Assembly: GCF_949987515.2 (NCBI RefSeq)
Contig: NC_082684.1
Span: forward strand, 44,916,006-44,980,005
Origin: Delphinus delphis
Taxonomy: Eukaryota; Chordata; Mammalia; Artiodactyla; Delphinidae
Length of the DNA stretch: 64,000 nucleotides
Reading direction: 5' to 3'
Shown piece after piece: positions 22,572 to 33,494 of this stretch (positions within the stretch are counted from its first letter, which is position 1; each line of letters begins with the position of its first letter). The notes below the pieces were generated by a model that was not told the origin of the DNA, ran no database searches, and saw only the letters and a program-made list of their open reading frames with translations. Position numbers and translations under genes: made by a program.

Positions 22572-25500
22572 TTAACTTCCATATATATGTGTTAGCATAT
22601 GGTATTTGTCTTTCTCTTTCTGACTTACTTCACTCTGTATGACAGACTCTAGGTCCATCCACCTCATTACAAATAGCTCAATTTCATTTCTTTTTATGGC
22701 TGAGTAATATTCCATTGTATATATGTGCCACATCTTCTTTATCCATTCATCTGATGATGGACACTTAGGTTGTTCCCATCTCCTGGCTATTGTAAATAGA
22801 GCTGCAATGAACATTTTGGTACACAACTCTTTTTGAATTATGGTTTTCTCAGGGTATATGCCCAGTAGTGGGATTGCTGGGTCATATGGTAGTTCTATTT
22901 GTAGTTTTTTAAGGAACCTCCATACCGTTCTCCATAGTGGCTGAACCAATTCACATTCCCACCAGCAGTGCAAGAGTGTTCCCTTTTCTCCACACCCTCT
23001 CCAGCATTTATTGTTTCTAGATTTTTTAATGATGGCCATTCTAACTGGTGTGAGATGATATCTCATTGTAGTTTTGATTTGCATTTCTCTAATGATTAAT
23101 GATGTTGAGCATTCTTTCATGTGTTTGTTGGCAGTCTGTATATCTACTTTGGAGAAATGTCTATTTAGGTCTTCTGCCCATTTTTGGATTGGGTTGTTTG
23201 TTTTTTTGTTATTCAGCTGCATGAGCTGCTTGTAAATTTTGGAGATTAATCCTTTGTCAGTTGCTTCATTTGCAAATATTTTCTCCCATTCTGAGGGTTG
23301 TCTTTTGATCTTATTTATGGTATCCTTTGCTGTGCAAAAGCTTTGAAGTTTCATTAGGTCCCATTTGTTTATTTTTGTTTTTATTTCCATTTCTCTAGGA
23401 GGTGGGTCAAAAAGGATCTTGCTGTGATTTATGTCATAGAGTGTTCTGCCTATGTTTTCCTCTAAGAGTTTGATAGTTTCTGGCCTTACATTTAGGTCTT
23501 CAATCCATTTTGAGCTTACTTTTGTGTATGGTGTTAGGGAGTGATCTAATCTCATACTTTTACATGTACCTGTCCAGTTTTCCCAGCTCCACTTATTGAA
23601 GAGGCTGTCCTTTCTCCACTGTACATTCCTGCCTCCTTTATCAGAGATAAGGTGACCATATGTGCATGGGTTTATCTCTGGGCTTTCTATCCTGTTCCAT
23701 TGATCTATCTTTCTGTTTTTGTGCCAGTACCATACTGTCTTGATTACTGTAGCTTTGTAGTATAGTCTGAAGTCAGGGAGCCTGATTCCTCCAGCTCCGT
23801 TTTTCGTTCTCAAGATTGCTTTGGCTATTCGGGGTCTTTTGTGTTTCCATACAAATTGTGAAATTTTTTGTTCTAGTTCTGTGAAAAATGCCAGTGGTAG
23901 TTTGATAGGGATTGCATTGAATCTGTAGATTGCTTTGGGTAGTAGAGTCATTTTCACAATGTTGATTCTTTTAATCCAAGAATATGGTATATCTCTCTAT
24001 CTATTTGTAGCATCTTTAATTTCTTTCATCAGTGTCTTATAATTTTCTGCATACAGGTGTTTTGTCTCCTTGGGTAGTTTTATTCCTAGATATTTTATTC
24101 TTTTTGTTGCAATGGTAAATGGGAGTGCTTTCTTGATTTCACTTTCAGATTTTTCATCACTAATGTATAGGAATGCCAGAGATTTATGTGCATTAATTTT
24201 GTATCCTGCTACTTTACCAAATTCATTGATTAGCTCTAGTAGTTTTCTGGTAGCATCTTTAGGATTCTCTATGTATAGGATCATGTCATCTGCAAAAAGT
24301 GACAGCTTTACTTCTTCTTTTCCGATTTGGATTCCTTTTATTTCCTTTTCTTCTCTGATTGCTGTGGCTAAACCTTCTTATTCTATGTTGAATAAGAGTG
24401 GTGAGAGTGGGCAACCTTGTCTTGTTCCTGATCTTAGTGGAAATGCTTTCAGTTGTTCACCATTGAGGATGATGTTGGCTGTGGGTTTGTCATATATGGC
24501 CTTTATTATGTTGAGGAAAGTTCCTTCTATGCCTACTTTCTGGAGGGTTTTTATCATAAATGGGTGTTGAATTTTGTTGAAAGCTTTCTCTGCACCTATT
24601 GAGATGACCATATGGTTTATCTCCTTCAGATTGTTAATATGGTGTATCACATTGATTGATTTGCGTGTATTGAAGAATCGTTGCATTCCTGGAATAAACC
24701 CCACTTGATCATGTTGTATGATCCTTTTAATGTGCTGTTGGATTCTGTTTGCTAGTATTTTGTTGAAGATTTTTGCATCTATGTTCATCAGTGATATTGG
24801 CATGTAGTTTTTTTCTTTGTGACATCCTTGTCTGGTTTTCGTATCAGGGTGATGGTGGCCTTGTAGAATGAGTTTGGGAGTGTTCCTCCCTCTGCTATAT
24901 TTTGCAAGAGTTTGAGAAGGATAGGTGTTAGCTCTTCTCTAAATGTTTGATAGAATTCGCCTGAGAAGCCATCTGGTCCTGGGCTTTTGTTTGTTGGAAG
25001 ATTTTTAATCAGAGTTTCAATTTCAGTGCTGGTGATTGGTCTCTTCATATTTTCTATTTCTTCCTGGTTCAGTCTTGGCAGTTGTGCATTTCTAAGAATC
25101 TGTCCATTTCCAGGTTGTCCATTTTATTGGCATAGAGTTGCTTGTACTAATTTCTCGTCATCTTTTGTATTTCTGCAATGTCAGTTGTTACTTCTCCTTT
25201 TCCAGTTCTAATTCTATTGATTTGAGTCTTCTCCATTTTTTCTTGGTGAGTCTGGCTAATGGTTTATCAATTTGGTTTATCTTCTCAAAGAACCAGCTTT
25301 TGGATTTATTGATCTTTGCTATCGTTTCCTTCATTTTTTTTCATTTATTTCTGATCTGATTTTTATGATTTCTTTCCTTCTGCTAGCTTTGGGGTTTTTT
25401 TGTTCTTTTTTCTCTAATTGCTTTAGATGCAATGTTAGGTTGTTTATTCGAGATGTTTCCTGTTTCTTAAGGTAAGATTGTGTTGCTGTAAACTTCCCTC

Positions 25501-26371
25501 TTAGAACTGCTTTTGCACCCATAGGTTTTGGGTCATCGTGTCTCCATTGTCATTTGTTTCTAGGTATTTTTTGATTTCCTCTTTGATTTCTTCAGTGATC
25601 AATTCGTTATTAAGTAGTGTATTGTTTAGCCTCCATGTGTTTGTATTTTTTACAGATCTTATCCTGTAATTGATATCTAGTCTCATATCATTGTGGTTGG
25701 AAAAGATACTTGATACAATTTCAGTTTTCTTAAATTTACCAAGGCTTGACTTGTGACCCAAGATATGATCTCTTCTGGAGAATGTTCCACGAGCACTTGA
25801 GAAAAATGTGTATTCTGTTGTTTTTGGATGGAGTGTCCTATAAATATCAATTAAGTCCATCTTGTTTAATGTATCATTTAAAGCTTGTGTTTCCTTATTT
25901 ATTTTCATTTTGGATGACCTGTCCATTGGTGAAAGTGGGGTGTTAAAGTGCCCTACTATGAATGTGTTACTGTCAATTTCCCCTTATGGCTGTTAGTATT
26001 TGCCTTATTTATTCGGGTGCTCCTATGTTGGGTGCATAAATGTTTTCAATTGTTATATCTTCTTGGATTGATCCCTTGATCATTATGTAGTGTCCTTCTT
26101 TGTTTCTAATAGTTTTTACTTTAAAGTCTATTTTGTCTGATATGAGAATTGCGACTCCAGCTTTCTTTTGGTTTCCTTTTGCATGGAATATTTTTTTCCA
26201 TCCCCTCACTTTCAGTCTGTGTGTGTCTCTAGTTCTGAAGTGGGTGTCTTGTAGACAGCATATATACGGGTCTTGTTTTTGTATCCATTCAGCCAGTGTG
26301 TGTCTTTTGGTGGGAGCATTTAATCCATTTACATTTAAGGTAATTATCAATATGTATGTTCCTATTCCCAT
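22572..26371 (-). pseudogene. L1-F ORF2p remnant (endonuclease, reverse transcriptase)
   Basis: The frame starts MGIGTYILIITLNVNGL at 26371. Pieces in order: endonuclease 26009-26371, linker 25501-25926, RT entry 24788-25048 ([14 protein letters not shown]), RT 24378-24803 ([13 protein letters not shown]), RT core with MILYIENP from 24284 down, and a long 461-codon C-terminal frame 22572-23957 containing [18 protein letters not shown]. At least four frame breaks exclude activity, but the long C-terminal frame shows limited decay. Confidence 0.9.
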
Positions 26372-26417
26372 TTTCTTTTTGGTTTGTTATTGTAGGTCTT
26401 CTCCTTCTCGTGTTTCT

Positions 26418-27256
26418 TGCCTAGAGAAGATGCTTTAGCATTTGTTGTAAAGCTGGTTTGGTGGTGCTGAACTCTCTCAGCTTTTGCTTATCTGTAAAGG
26501 TTTTAATTTCTCCATCAAATCTGAATGAGATCCTTGCTGGATAGAGTAATCTTGGTTGTAGGTTTTTCTCCTTCATCACTTTAAATATGTCCTGCCAGTC
26601 CTTTCTGGCTTGCAGAATTTCTGCTGAAAGATCAGCTCTTAACCTTATGGGGATTCCCTTGTATGTTATTTGTTGTTTTTCCCTTGTTCGTTTTAATATG
26701 TTTTCTTTGTATTTAATTTTTGACAATTTGATTAATATGTGTCTTGGCGTGTTTCTCCTTGAATTTATCCTGTATGCGATTCTCTGTGCTTCCTGGACTT
26801 GATTAACTATTTCCTTTCCCATATTAGGGAAGTTTTCAACTATAATCTCTTGAAATATTTTCTCAGTCCCTTTCTTTTTCTCTTCTTCTTCTGGGACCCC
26901 TATAATTCAAATGTTGGTTTGTTTAATGTTGTCCCAGAGGTCTCTGAGACTGTCCTCAGTTCTTTTCATTCTTTTTTCTTTATCCTGCTCTGCAGTAGTT
27001 ATTTCCACTATTTTACCTTCCAGGTCACTTATCCCTTCTTCTGCCTCAGTTATTCTGCTATTGATCCCTTCTAGAGTATTTTTAATTTCATTTATTGTAT
27101 TGTTCATCGTTGCTCGTTTCATGTTTAGTTCTTCTAGGTCCTTGTTAAATGTTTCTTGCATTTTCTCTATTCTATTTCTAAGATTACCTATTTCCTCTTC
27201 ATTTTTTAGGTCTGGGTTTTTTTTATCTTGCTCCTTCATCTGCTGTGTCTTCTCAT
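26418..27256 (-). pseudogene. L1-F ORF1p remnant
   Basis: The start codon is at 27256. Open pieces are 26907-27239 (coiled coil ERMQETFNKDLEEL-like, then KRMKRTEDSLRDLWDNIKQ) and 26421-26822 (NQVQEAQRIAYRINSRRNTP to the C-terminus FSTTKPALQQMLK). A frameshift or stop near 26830-26900 breaks the protein. Confidence 0.87.
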
Positions 27257-29246
27257 TTTGCTTATCTTACTGTGTTTGTGGTCTCCTTTTTGCAGGCTGC
27301 AGGTTCGTAGTTCCCGTTGTTTTTGGTGTCTGTCCCCAGTGGCTAAGGTTGGTTCAGTGGGTTGTGTAGGCTTCCTGGTGGAGGGGACTAGTGCCTGTGT
27401 TCTGGTGGATGAGGCTGGATCTTGTCTTTCTGGTGGGCAGGTCCACGTCTGGTGGTGTGTTTTGGGGTGTCTGTGGACTTATTATGATTTTAGGCAGCCT
27501 CTCTGCTAGTGGGTGGGGTTGTGTTCCTGTCTTGCTAGTTGTTTGGCATAGGTTGTCCAGCACTGTAGCTTGCTGGTCGTTGAGTGAAGCTGGGTGTTGG
27601 TGTTGAGATGGAGATCTCTGGGAGATTTTTGCCATTTGATATTACGTGGAGCTGGGAGGTCTCTTGTGGACCAGTGTCCTGAAGTTGGCTGTCCCACCTC
27701 AGAGGCACAGCACTGACTCCTGGCTGCAGCACCAAGAGCATTTCATCCACACGGGTCAGAATAAAAGGGAGAAAAAGTAGGAAGGAAGGAAGGATGAAAG
27801 AAAGGAAGGAAGGAAGAGGATATAAGAAAAGAAAGTAAGATAAAATAAAGTTATTAAAATAAAAAATAATTATGAAGAAAAAAAGTTTTTTAAAAAGTAA
27901 AGGAAAAAAAAACAAAAAACGGACGGATAGAACCCTAGGACAAATGGTGAAATCAAAGCTATACAGACAAAATCTCACACAGAAGCATACGCATACACAC
28001 TCACAAAAAGAGGAAAAGGGGAAAAAATCATAAATCTTGCTCTCAAAGTCCCCCTCTTCTATTTGGGATGATTCGTTCTCTATTCATGAATTCCACAGAT
28101 GCAGGGTACATCAAGTTTATTGTGGAGATTTAATCCGCTGCTTCTGAGGCTGCTGGGAGAGATTTCCCTTTCTCTTCTTTGTTCGCACAGCTCCTGGGGT
28201 TCAGCTTTGGATTTGGCCCCGTCTCTGCGTGTAGGTCGCCGGAGTGCGTGTGTTCTTCGCTCAGACAGGACGGGGTAAAAGGAGCAGTTGATTCGGGGGC
28301 TCTGGCTCACTCAGGTCGGGGGGAGGGAAGGGCACGGAGTGCGGGGCGAGCCTGTGGCGGCAGAGGCCGGCGTGACGTTGCACCAGCCTGAGGCGCGCCG
28401 TGCATGCTCCCGGCGGAGTTGTCCCTGAATCACGGGACCCTGGCAGTGGCGGGGTGCACAGGCTCCCCGGAAGGGGGGTGTGGATAGTGACCTGTGCTCG
28501 CACACAGGCTTCTTGGTGGCGGCAGCAGCAGCCTTACTGTCTCATGCCCGTCTCTGGGGTCTGTGCTGTTAGCCGCGACTCGCGCCCGTCTCTGGAGCTC
28601 CTTTAAGCAGCGCTCTTAATCCCCTCTCTTTGCGCACTAGGAAACAAAAAGGGAAGAAAAAGTCTTTTGCCTCTTCAGTAGGTCCAGACTTTTCCCCGGA
28701 CTCCCTCCCGGCTAGCTGTGGTGCACTAACCCCCTGCAGGCTGTGTTCACGCCGCCAACCCCAGTCCTCTCCCGGCATCCGACTGAAGCCTGAGCCTCAG
28801 CTCCCAGCTCCGCCCGCCCCGGCGGGTGAGCAGACAAGCCTCTCGGGCTGGTGAGTGCCGGTCGGCCCTGATCCTCTGTGCGGGAATCTCCCCGCTTTGC
28901 CCTCCGCACCCCTGTTGCTGTGCTCTCCCCCGCGGCTCTGAAGCTTCCCCCTCCGCCACCCGCAGTCTCCGCCCGCGAAGGGGCTTCTAGTGTGTGGAAA
29001 TCTTTCCTCCTTCACAGCTCCCTCCCACTGGTGCAGGTCCCGTCCCTATCCTTTTGTCTCTGTTTTTTTCTTTTGCCCTACCCAGGTACGTGGGGGGGTT
29101 CTTGCCTTTTGGGAGGTCTGAGGTCTTCTGCCAGCGTTCAGTAGGTGTTCTGTAGGAGTTGTTCCACGTGTAGATGTATTTCTGATGTATCTGTGGGGAG
29201 GAAGGTGATCTCTGCGTCTTACTCTTCTGCCATCTTCCCTGTCTCC
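27257..29246 (-). promoter_or_regulatory. L1-F 5'UTR with internal-promoter position, CpG-rich start
   Basis: L1 5'UTRs carry the internal RNA polymerase II promoter. Here the first kilobase (about 28100-29040) is rich in CpG compared with the surrounding AT-rich DNA, and the downstream part holds A-rich and AAGG-rich runs. The leader resembles those of L1-B and L1-H but not the shorter leaders of L1-A, L1-D, L1-E and L1-G. Confidence 0.7.
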
Positions 29247-29349
29247 TATAAGGCCTTCTTTTGCAGAACATTTTCTGTTGCAGAACATTTTCTGAGACTT
29301 AAGTTCTAAAGATGACACTTTGGGAAGTATCTTATATTACCAAACTCAG

Positions 29350-29768
29350 GTTTGGCTGCTCACTGCTGGAAAGCCAGTACTTGAGAAACAAGTGTTGGTT
29401 GGAAAGGAAAGGTTGCTTTATTCAGGAGGTTGGCACCCTGGGGAGAAGGTGGACTTGTGTGCAAAAACCAGCTCCAAAGATTCTGTTTGACCATCAGAGT
29501 CTTAAAAGGAGAAAAGGGAAGTTAATTGCCATTAACCATTTAGGGAGGGGATCAGAGTCTGTTATCTTTCACTGTGTGCAGACTTTCCTCTGATTGGTTG
29601 GTTGGTGGTGAGGTAACTGGGTGGTGTTCAAGGAGTCTTGTGCTCAGCCTGAAGTTATCATCCTCCACCTGGGTGGGGGGCCTTAGTTCCTACAGAAGAA
29701 CTCAAAGATGTTGTTACGTATAGCTTTTGAGGAGGAACCAGGACGCTGCCCCATCGCTGCACTATTGT
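29350..29768 (-). mobile_element. Solo LTR copy 1, first part (endogenous retrovirus family)
   Basis: This aligns by eye with the LTR at 33605-34084. Shared landmarks on the minus strand are a CCAAT box (plus 29593-29597) and AATAAA (plus 29417-29422) some 70 bases before the LTR end. It is split by the truncated L1 and SINE at 29773-30344 and resumes at 30345. The family name is unknown to me; no viral genes are attached. Confidence 0.65.
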
Positions 29769-29772
29769 TCCT

Positions 29773-30344
29773 TTTTAAAAAAATTTTTTTAAATTTAGGA
29801 CTTCCCTGGCAGTCCAGTTGTTAAGACTCTGTGCTTCCAATGCAGGGGGTGTGGGTTTGATCCCTGGTTGGGGAACTATGATCCCACATGCCTGCCATGG
29901 GGCATGGCCAAAAATTTTATTTTATTTTATTGAAGTATAGTTGATTTACAATATTGTGTTAATTTCTGCTGTACAGCAAAGTGATTCAGTTATATATATA
30001 TATATATATATATAATATAAATTCTGTTTCATATTATTTTCCATTATGGTTTATCCCAGGATATTGAATATAGTTCCCTGTGCCATACAGTAGGACCTTG
30101 TTGTTTGTCCATTCTACCTGCAATAGTTTGCGTCTGCTAATTGCAAACTCCCAATCCATCCCTTCCCCACCACCCTCCCACTTGGCAACCACAAGTCTGT
30201 TCTCTGTGAATCTGTTTTTGTTTCATGGATAAGTTCATTTGTGTCATTTTAGATTCCACATATAAGTGATATCATATGGTATTTGTCTTTCTCTTTCTGA
30301 CTTACTTCACTTACTATGATAATCTCTAGTTGCATCCATGTATT
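29773..30344 (-). mobile_element. Truncated L1 3' end inside the LTR
   Basis: A minus-strand L1 tail with a (TA)n tract at 29992-30015. Its A-tail (29775-29797 and 29914-29930) is split by a SINE. Flanking sequence ATTGTTCCTT / ATTGTTTCTT (29763-29772 and 30345-30354) is the likely target duplication. It is 5'-truncated in the 3'UTR or end of ORF2. Confidence 0.8.
29798..29913 (+). mobile_element. Older tRNA-derived cetartiodactyl SINE
   Basis: It begins GGACTTCCCTGGCAGTCCAG and holds a B-box-like GGTTTGATCCCTGG, ending GGCCAAAAA. It is related to but older than the SINEs at 35.3 and 41.7 kb and is inserted in the A-tail of a truncated L1. Confidence 0.88.
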
Positions 30345-30468
30345 ATTGTTTCTTGATTGTCACTCCTTTGATTCTGCATTCTCTCACTTCCCTGATTAGC
30401 AACTGTTTGAATCTGCCTTTTAGAACTCAGGGAAGGTCAAGGAGGCTGAATGAAGCCTATTTCCTACA
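30345..30468 (-). mobile_element. Solo LTR copy 1, second part (LTR 5' end)
   Basis: This resumes after the inserted L1 and contains the same text as 33965-34084 in copy 2 (GCATTCTCTC, CTGAATGAAGCCTATTT). It ends in TACA at 30468, giving a minus-strand LTR start TGTAGG. Confidence 0.65.
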
Positions 30469-30554
30469 AAAAAGAAAGAGAGGACATGGAAAGTATTTGT
30501 ACCTGGGAGGGCCCCACAGGGTCCTGCTTAGTTTCACTTGCAAGGGAACACTAT

Positions 30555-30740
30555 ATAAACCACTATTGTTTATTGAGCAATTATGTACCATAGTTCCTAT
30601 GTTACCTTCACATCTGTAAGGAACTGAAGCATTATTGCCAATCTGTTTTAAAGATAAGGAAATACCTGCCCATCCATTTAACCCAATGGATCTAAATAGC
30701 AGAACATTTCCAGAATGTATGCAGAAATCAAACCCTGGGA
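30555..30740 (+). repeat. MIR-like remnant
   Basis: The stretch includes TTTATTGAGCAATTATGTAC and AAGATAAGGAAA at the spacing of MIR's conserved core. It is diverged. Confidence 0.5.
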
Positions 30741-32333
30741 TTAAAAAATGTTCCCTTCCAAGTTTTCTCAGAAAGGTATAACTATATAATAGGAACCCCA
30801 AATCTGTGAACTGTGCTGTGATGATACCCAGTTTACTGATCTATAGCAAGTTTCCATCACGTTAAATAACAATTTTGAGGACTCGGCAAGTTCCCAGAAT
30901 TATGTATAAATCTCATCTTTAACCCTGAACTTCCTCAAACTAATTTGAGAGTTTTTGGAGATATTTTTTCCCTGAAAGGTGGAAATGGTTAAAGGTATGT
31001 ACTAAAGAAATCAACCCTAAAGGATAGGGAATGGAAGATTAGAAAAGATGCAGTGGAGTCGAGTCAGGTCTAGTCACAGAAGAGAAGATGGAAGCTAGAA
31101 TCACAGGGCAGAAAGAACACGTGAGTGGTTAGGCCATCCATTCCCATCTCCATGTGGGGCCATATACCTCAAGTTCCAAGGGAACTGTGTTGGGAGAACC
31201 AAAACCAATGAGCACAATGTGGAATTAGTTACTTGTACCACAGAGGCATACAATCAATACAATCCTTTAGTTGAAGGATTTCTCAAAGCATGGAACATGG
31301 ATCACCTGCAGAGTCATCTAGGTTGTCCATCAAGTGTAAATTCCTGGAGAGACCTAGAACTAGAACATCAACCTCTGTTGATGTGACTAAGGAATCTGCA
31401 TTATAAGCAAAGCAAACACCTCAGGGCACTCTGATGTTAGCTCAAGTTTGAACCTGGAATTAGGCAAAAATGTCCATTATACTTCTCTAATAAGAATAGC
31501 CTTGATATTCAATGAGAGCCTGTTTAGAAGCTAAAAGAAGGAAGCAATGCTTAAGAATAGTCCCTTTGGGCATTCCAACACATGTCCCACAATTGGCAGT
31601 GGGCATTCAAGGGGCCACAACAGGTTGAACATAATTTTCTTAGGCTTACAGCTTTGGCAGCCATAACCACTGTGGTCTCATTTTGCCACCCTTGGGCACA
31701 TTTTGTGTCTCTGGGAGAGAAAACTTGCTTCTGCAGCTGTTTACTGAGAAACCCACTACAGATATACAAGTCGTCATTTTTCCCTCTGTTCCCAAAGCCA
31801 CATTTCCTAATTTACATTAAAAAGTCTTTGTAATTAAATAACTAAAAGTAAGACCCGAATGAAATTGAAGTCATGGTTAAAAACTCATTTAAGTTTGGAA
31901 AAGATAAACCTCCAAATGTTAAGTGTTTCTCTCTGGGTGGTGGGATTATGAATTTCTTACTTACCAGGTTTTAAGTTTTTTACAATGGACTTCTACTGGC
32001 TTTTATTTTGGTTATAAAAGTTTTTGTTTTCAAAAATACTTTTTAAAGCAAGTAGATTTTGAGTTCTTATAATAGCATTCTATTCTTTAAAATAGCATTC
32101 TATGCTTTCAGAAAGTGTATTCTATTTTTTCATCCTCATAGCAAAAATAGACAATCCTTAAGAATATGATGCTGTCTTGTAATCTTTAGTACGCTTATGT
32201 GTATGTTCTCTTTATCTAATGACAAGGGGAAGTGTGATTGAAAGAAATGACCTATGTTGTAAGACTTTGGAAAACATCTCAAGGTAGGCAAAAATTTGGG
32301 GATCCTGATTTTTATCTCAGTGACTAAGAAAAT
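30741..32333. other. Unique intergenic stretch
   Basis: About 1.6 kb with no recognisable repeat family or credible coding frame. Short frames near 31551-31833 have no features I recognise. Confidence 0.45.
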
Positions 32334-32346
32334 GTATAGTACTGTA

Positions 32347-33426
32347 TCTTTCATTTTATTTTAGTGAGGTATAGTTGACTTACAGTGTTGTATTAATTAC
32401 TGCTGTACAGCAAAGTGATTCAGATATATATATACACACATTCTTTTTCATATTCTTTTCCATTACGGTTTATCACAGGATATTGAATATAGTTCCCTGT
32501 GCTATACAGTAGGACCTCCTTGTTTATCTATTCTATATATAATAGTTTGTATCTGCTAATCTCAAATTCCCAGTCCATCCCTCCCCCATCCCCTCCCCCT
32601 TGACAACCACAAGTCTGTTCTCTATGTCTGTGAGTCTGTTTTGTTTCGTAGATAAGTTCATTTGTGTCATATTTTAGATTCTACATATGAGTGATATCAT
32701 ATATTTGTCTTTCTCTTTCTGACTTACTTCACTTAGTATGATAATCTCTAGGTCCATCCATGTTGCTGCAAATGGTGTTCTTTTTTTTCAGATATGGCTG
32801 AGCCATATTCCATTGTATATATGTACTATGTCTTCTTTATCCATTCATCTGTCAATGGACATTTAGGTTGTTTCCATGTCTTGGCTATTGTGAATAGTGC
32901 TGCTAGGAACATAGGGGTGCATGTATCTTTTTGAATTAGAGTTTGGTCTGGGTATATGCCCAGGAGTGGGATTGCTGGGTCATATGGCAACTCTATTTTT
33001 AGTTTTCTTGAGGAACCTCTGTACTGTTCTCCATAGTGGCTGCACCAATCTACACCCCCACCAACAGTGTAGGAAGGTTCCCTTTTCTCTACACCCTCTC
33101 CAGCATTTATTTGTAGATTTTAAAATTATGGCCATTTTGACCCATGTGAGGTGGTATTTCATCATAGTTTTCATTTGTAGTTCTCTGATAATTAGTGATG
33201 TTGAACATCTTTTCATGTGCCTGTTGGCCATCTGTATGTCTTCTTTGGAGAAATGTCTATTTAGGTCTTCTGCCCATTTTTCAGTTAGGTTGTTTGTTGT
33301 TTGTTGTTGAGTTGTATGAGCTGTTTGTATATTTTGGAAATTAATCCCTTTTCAGTCGCATCATTTGTAAATTTTTTTTCCTAGTCTGTAGGTTGTCTTT
33401 ACGTTTTGTTTACAGTTTCCTTTGCT
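32347..33426 (-). mobile_element. Truncated L1 3' end
   Basis: A 1.1-kb minus-strand L1 flanked by GTATAGTACTGTA (32334-32346) and GTATGGTACTGTA (33427-33439), one mismatch. The ORF2 C-terminal Cys-rich sequence is visible at 32980-33231 ([20 protein letters not shown]). It is 5'-truncated. Confidence 0.92.
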
Positions 33427-33494
33427 GTATGGTACTGTAGTTCAATTCTAGGAATCACATTTTTCATAATCTAACATCTCTGAATTTAGTATGT

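Larger units (their letters stand above)
22199..29246 (-). mobile_element. L1-F: full-length but mutated L1
   Basis: A 7.0-kb L1 with its 3' tail at 22199 and a complete 5' end at 29246 (leader GGGAAGATGGCAGAAGAGTA on the minus strand). An imperfect target duplication is visible: TTATAAGACCTTCCTTT at 22183-22199 and CTATAAGGCCTTCTTTT at 29246-29262. The 5'UTR (27257-29246) is about 2 kb, GC-rich at its start, with an AAGG-rich tract at 27780-27820. ORF1 and ORF2 follow. The mismatches in the duplication and the broken frames indicate an inactive copy of moderate age. Confidence 0.93.
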
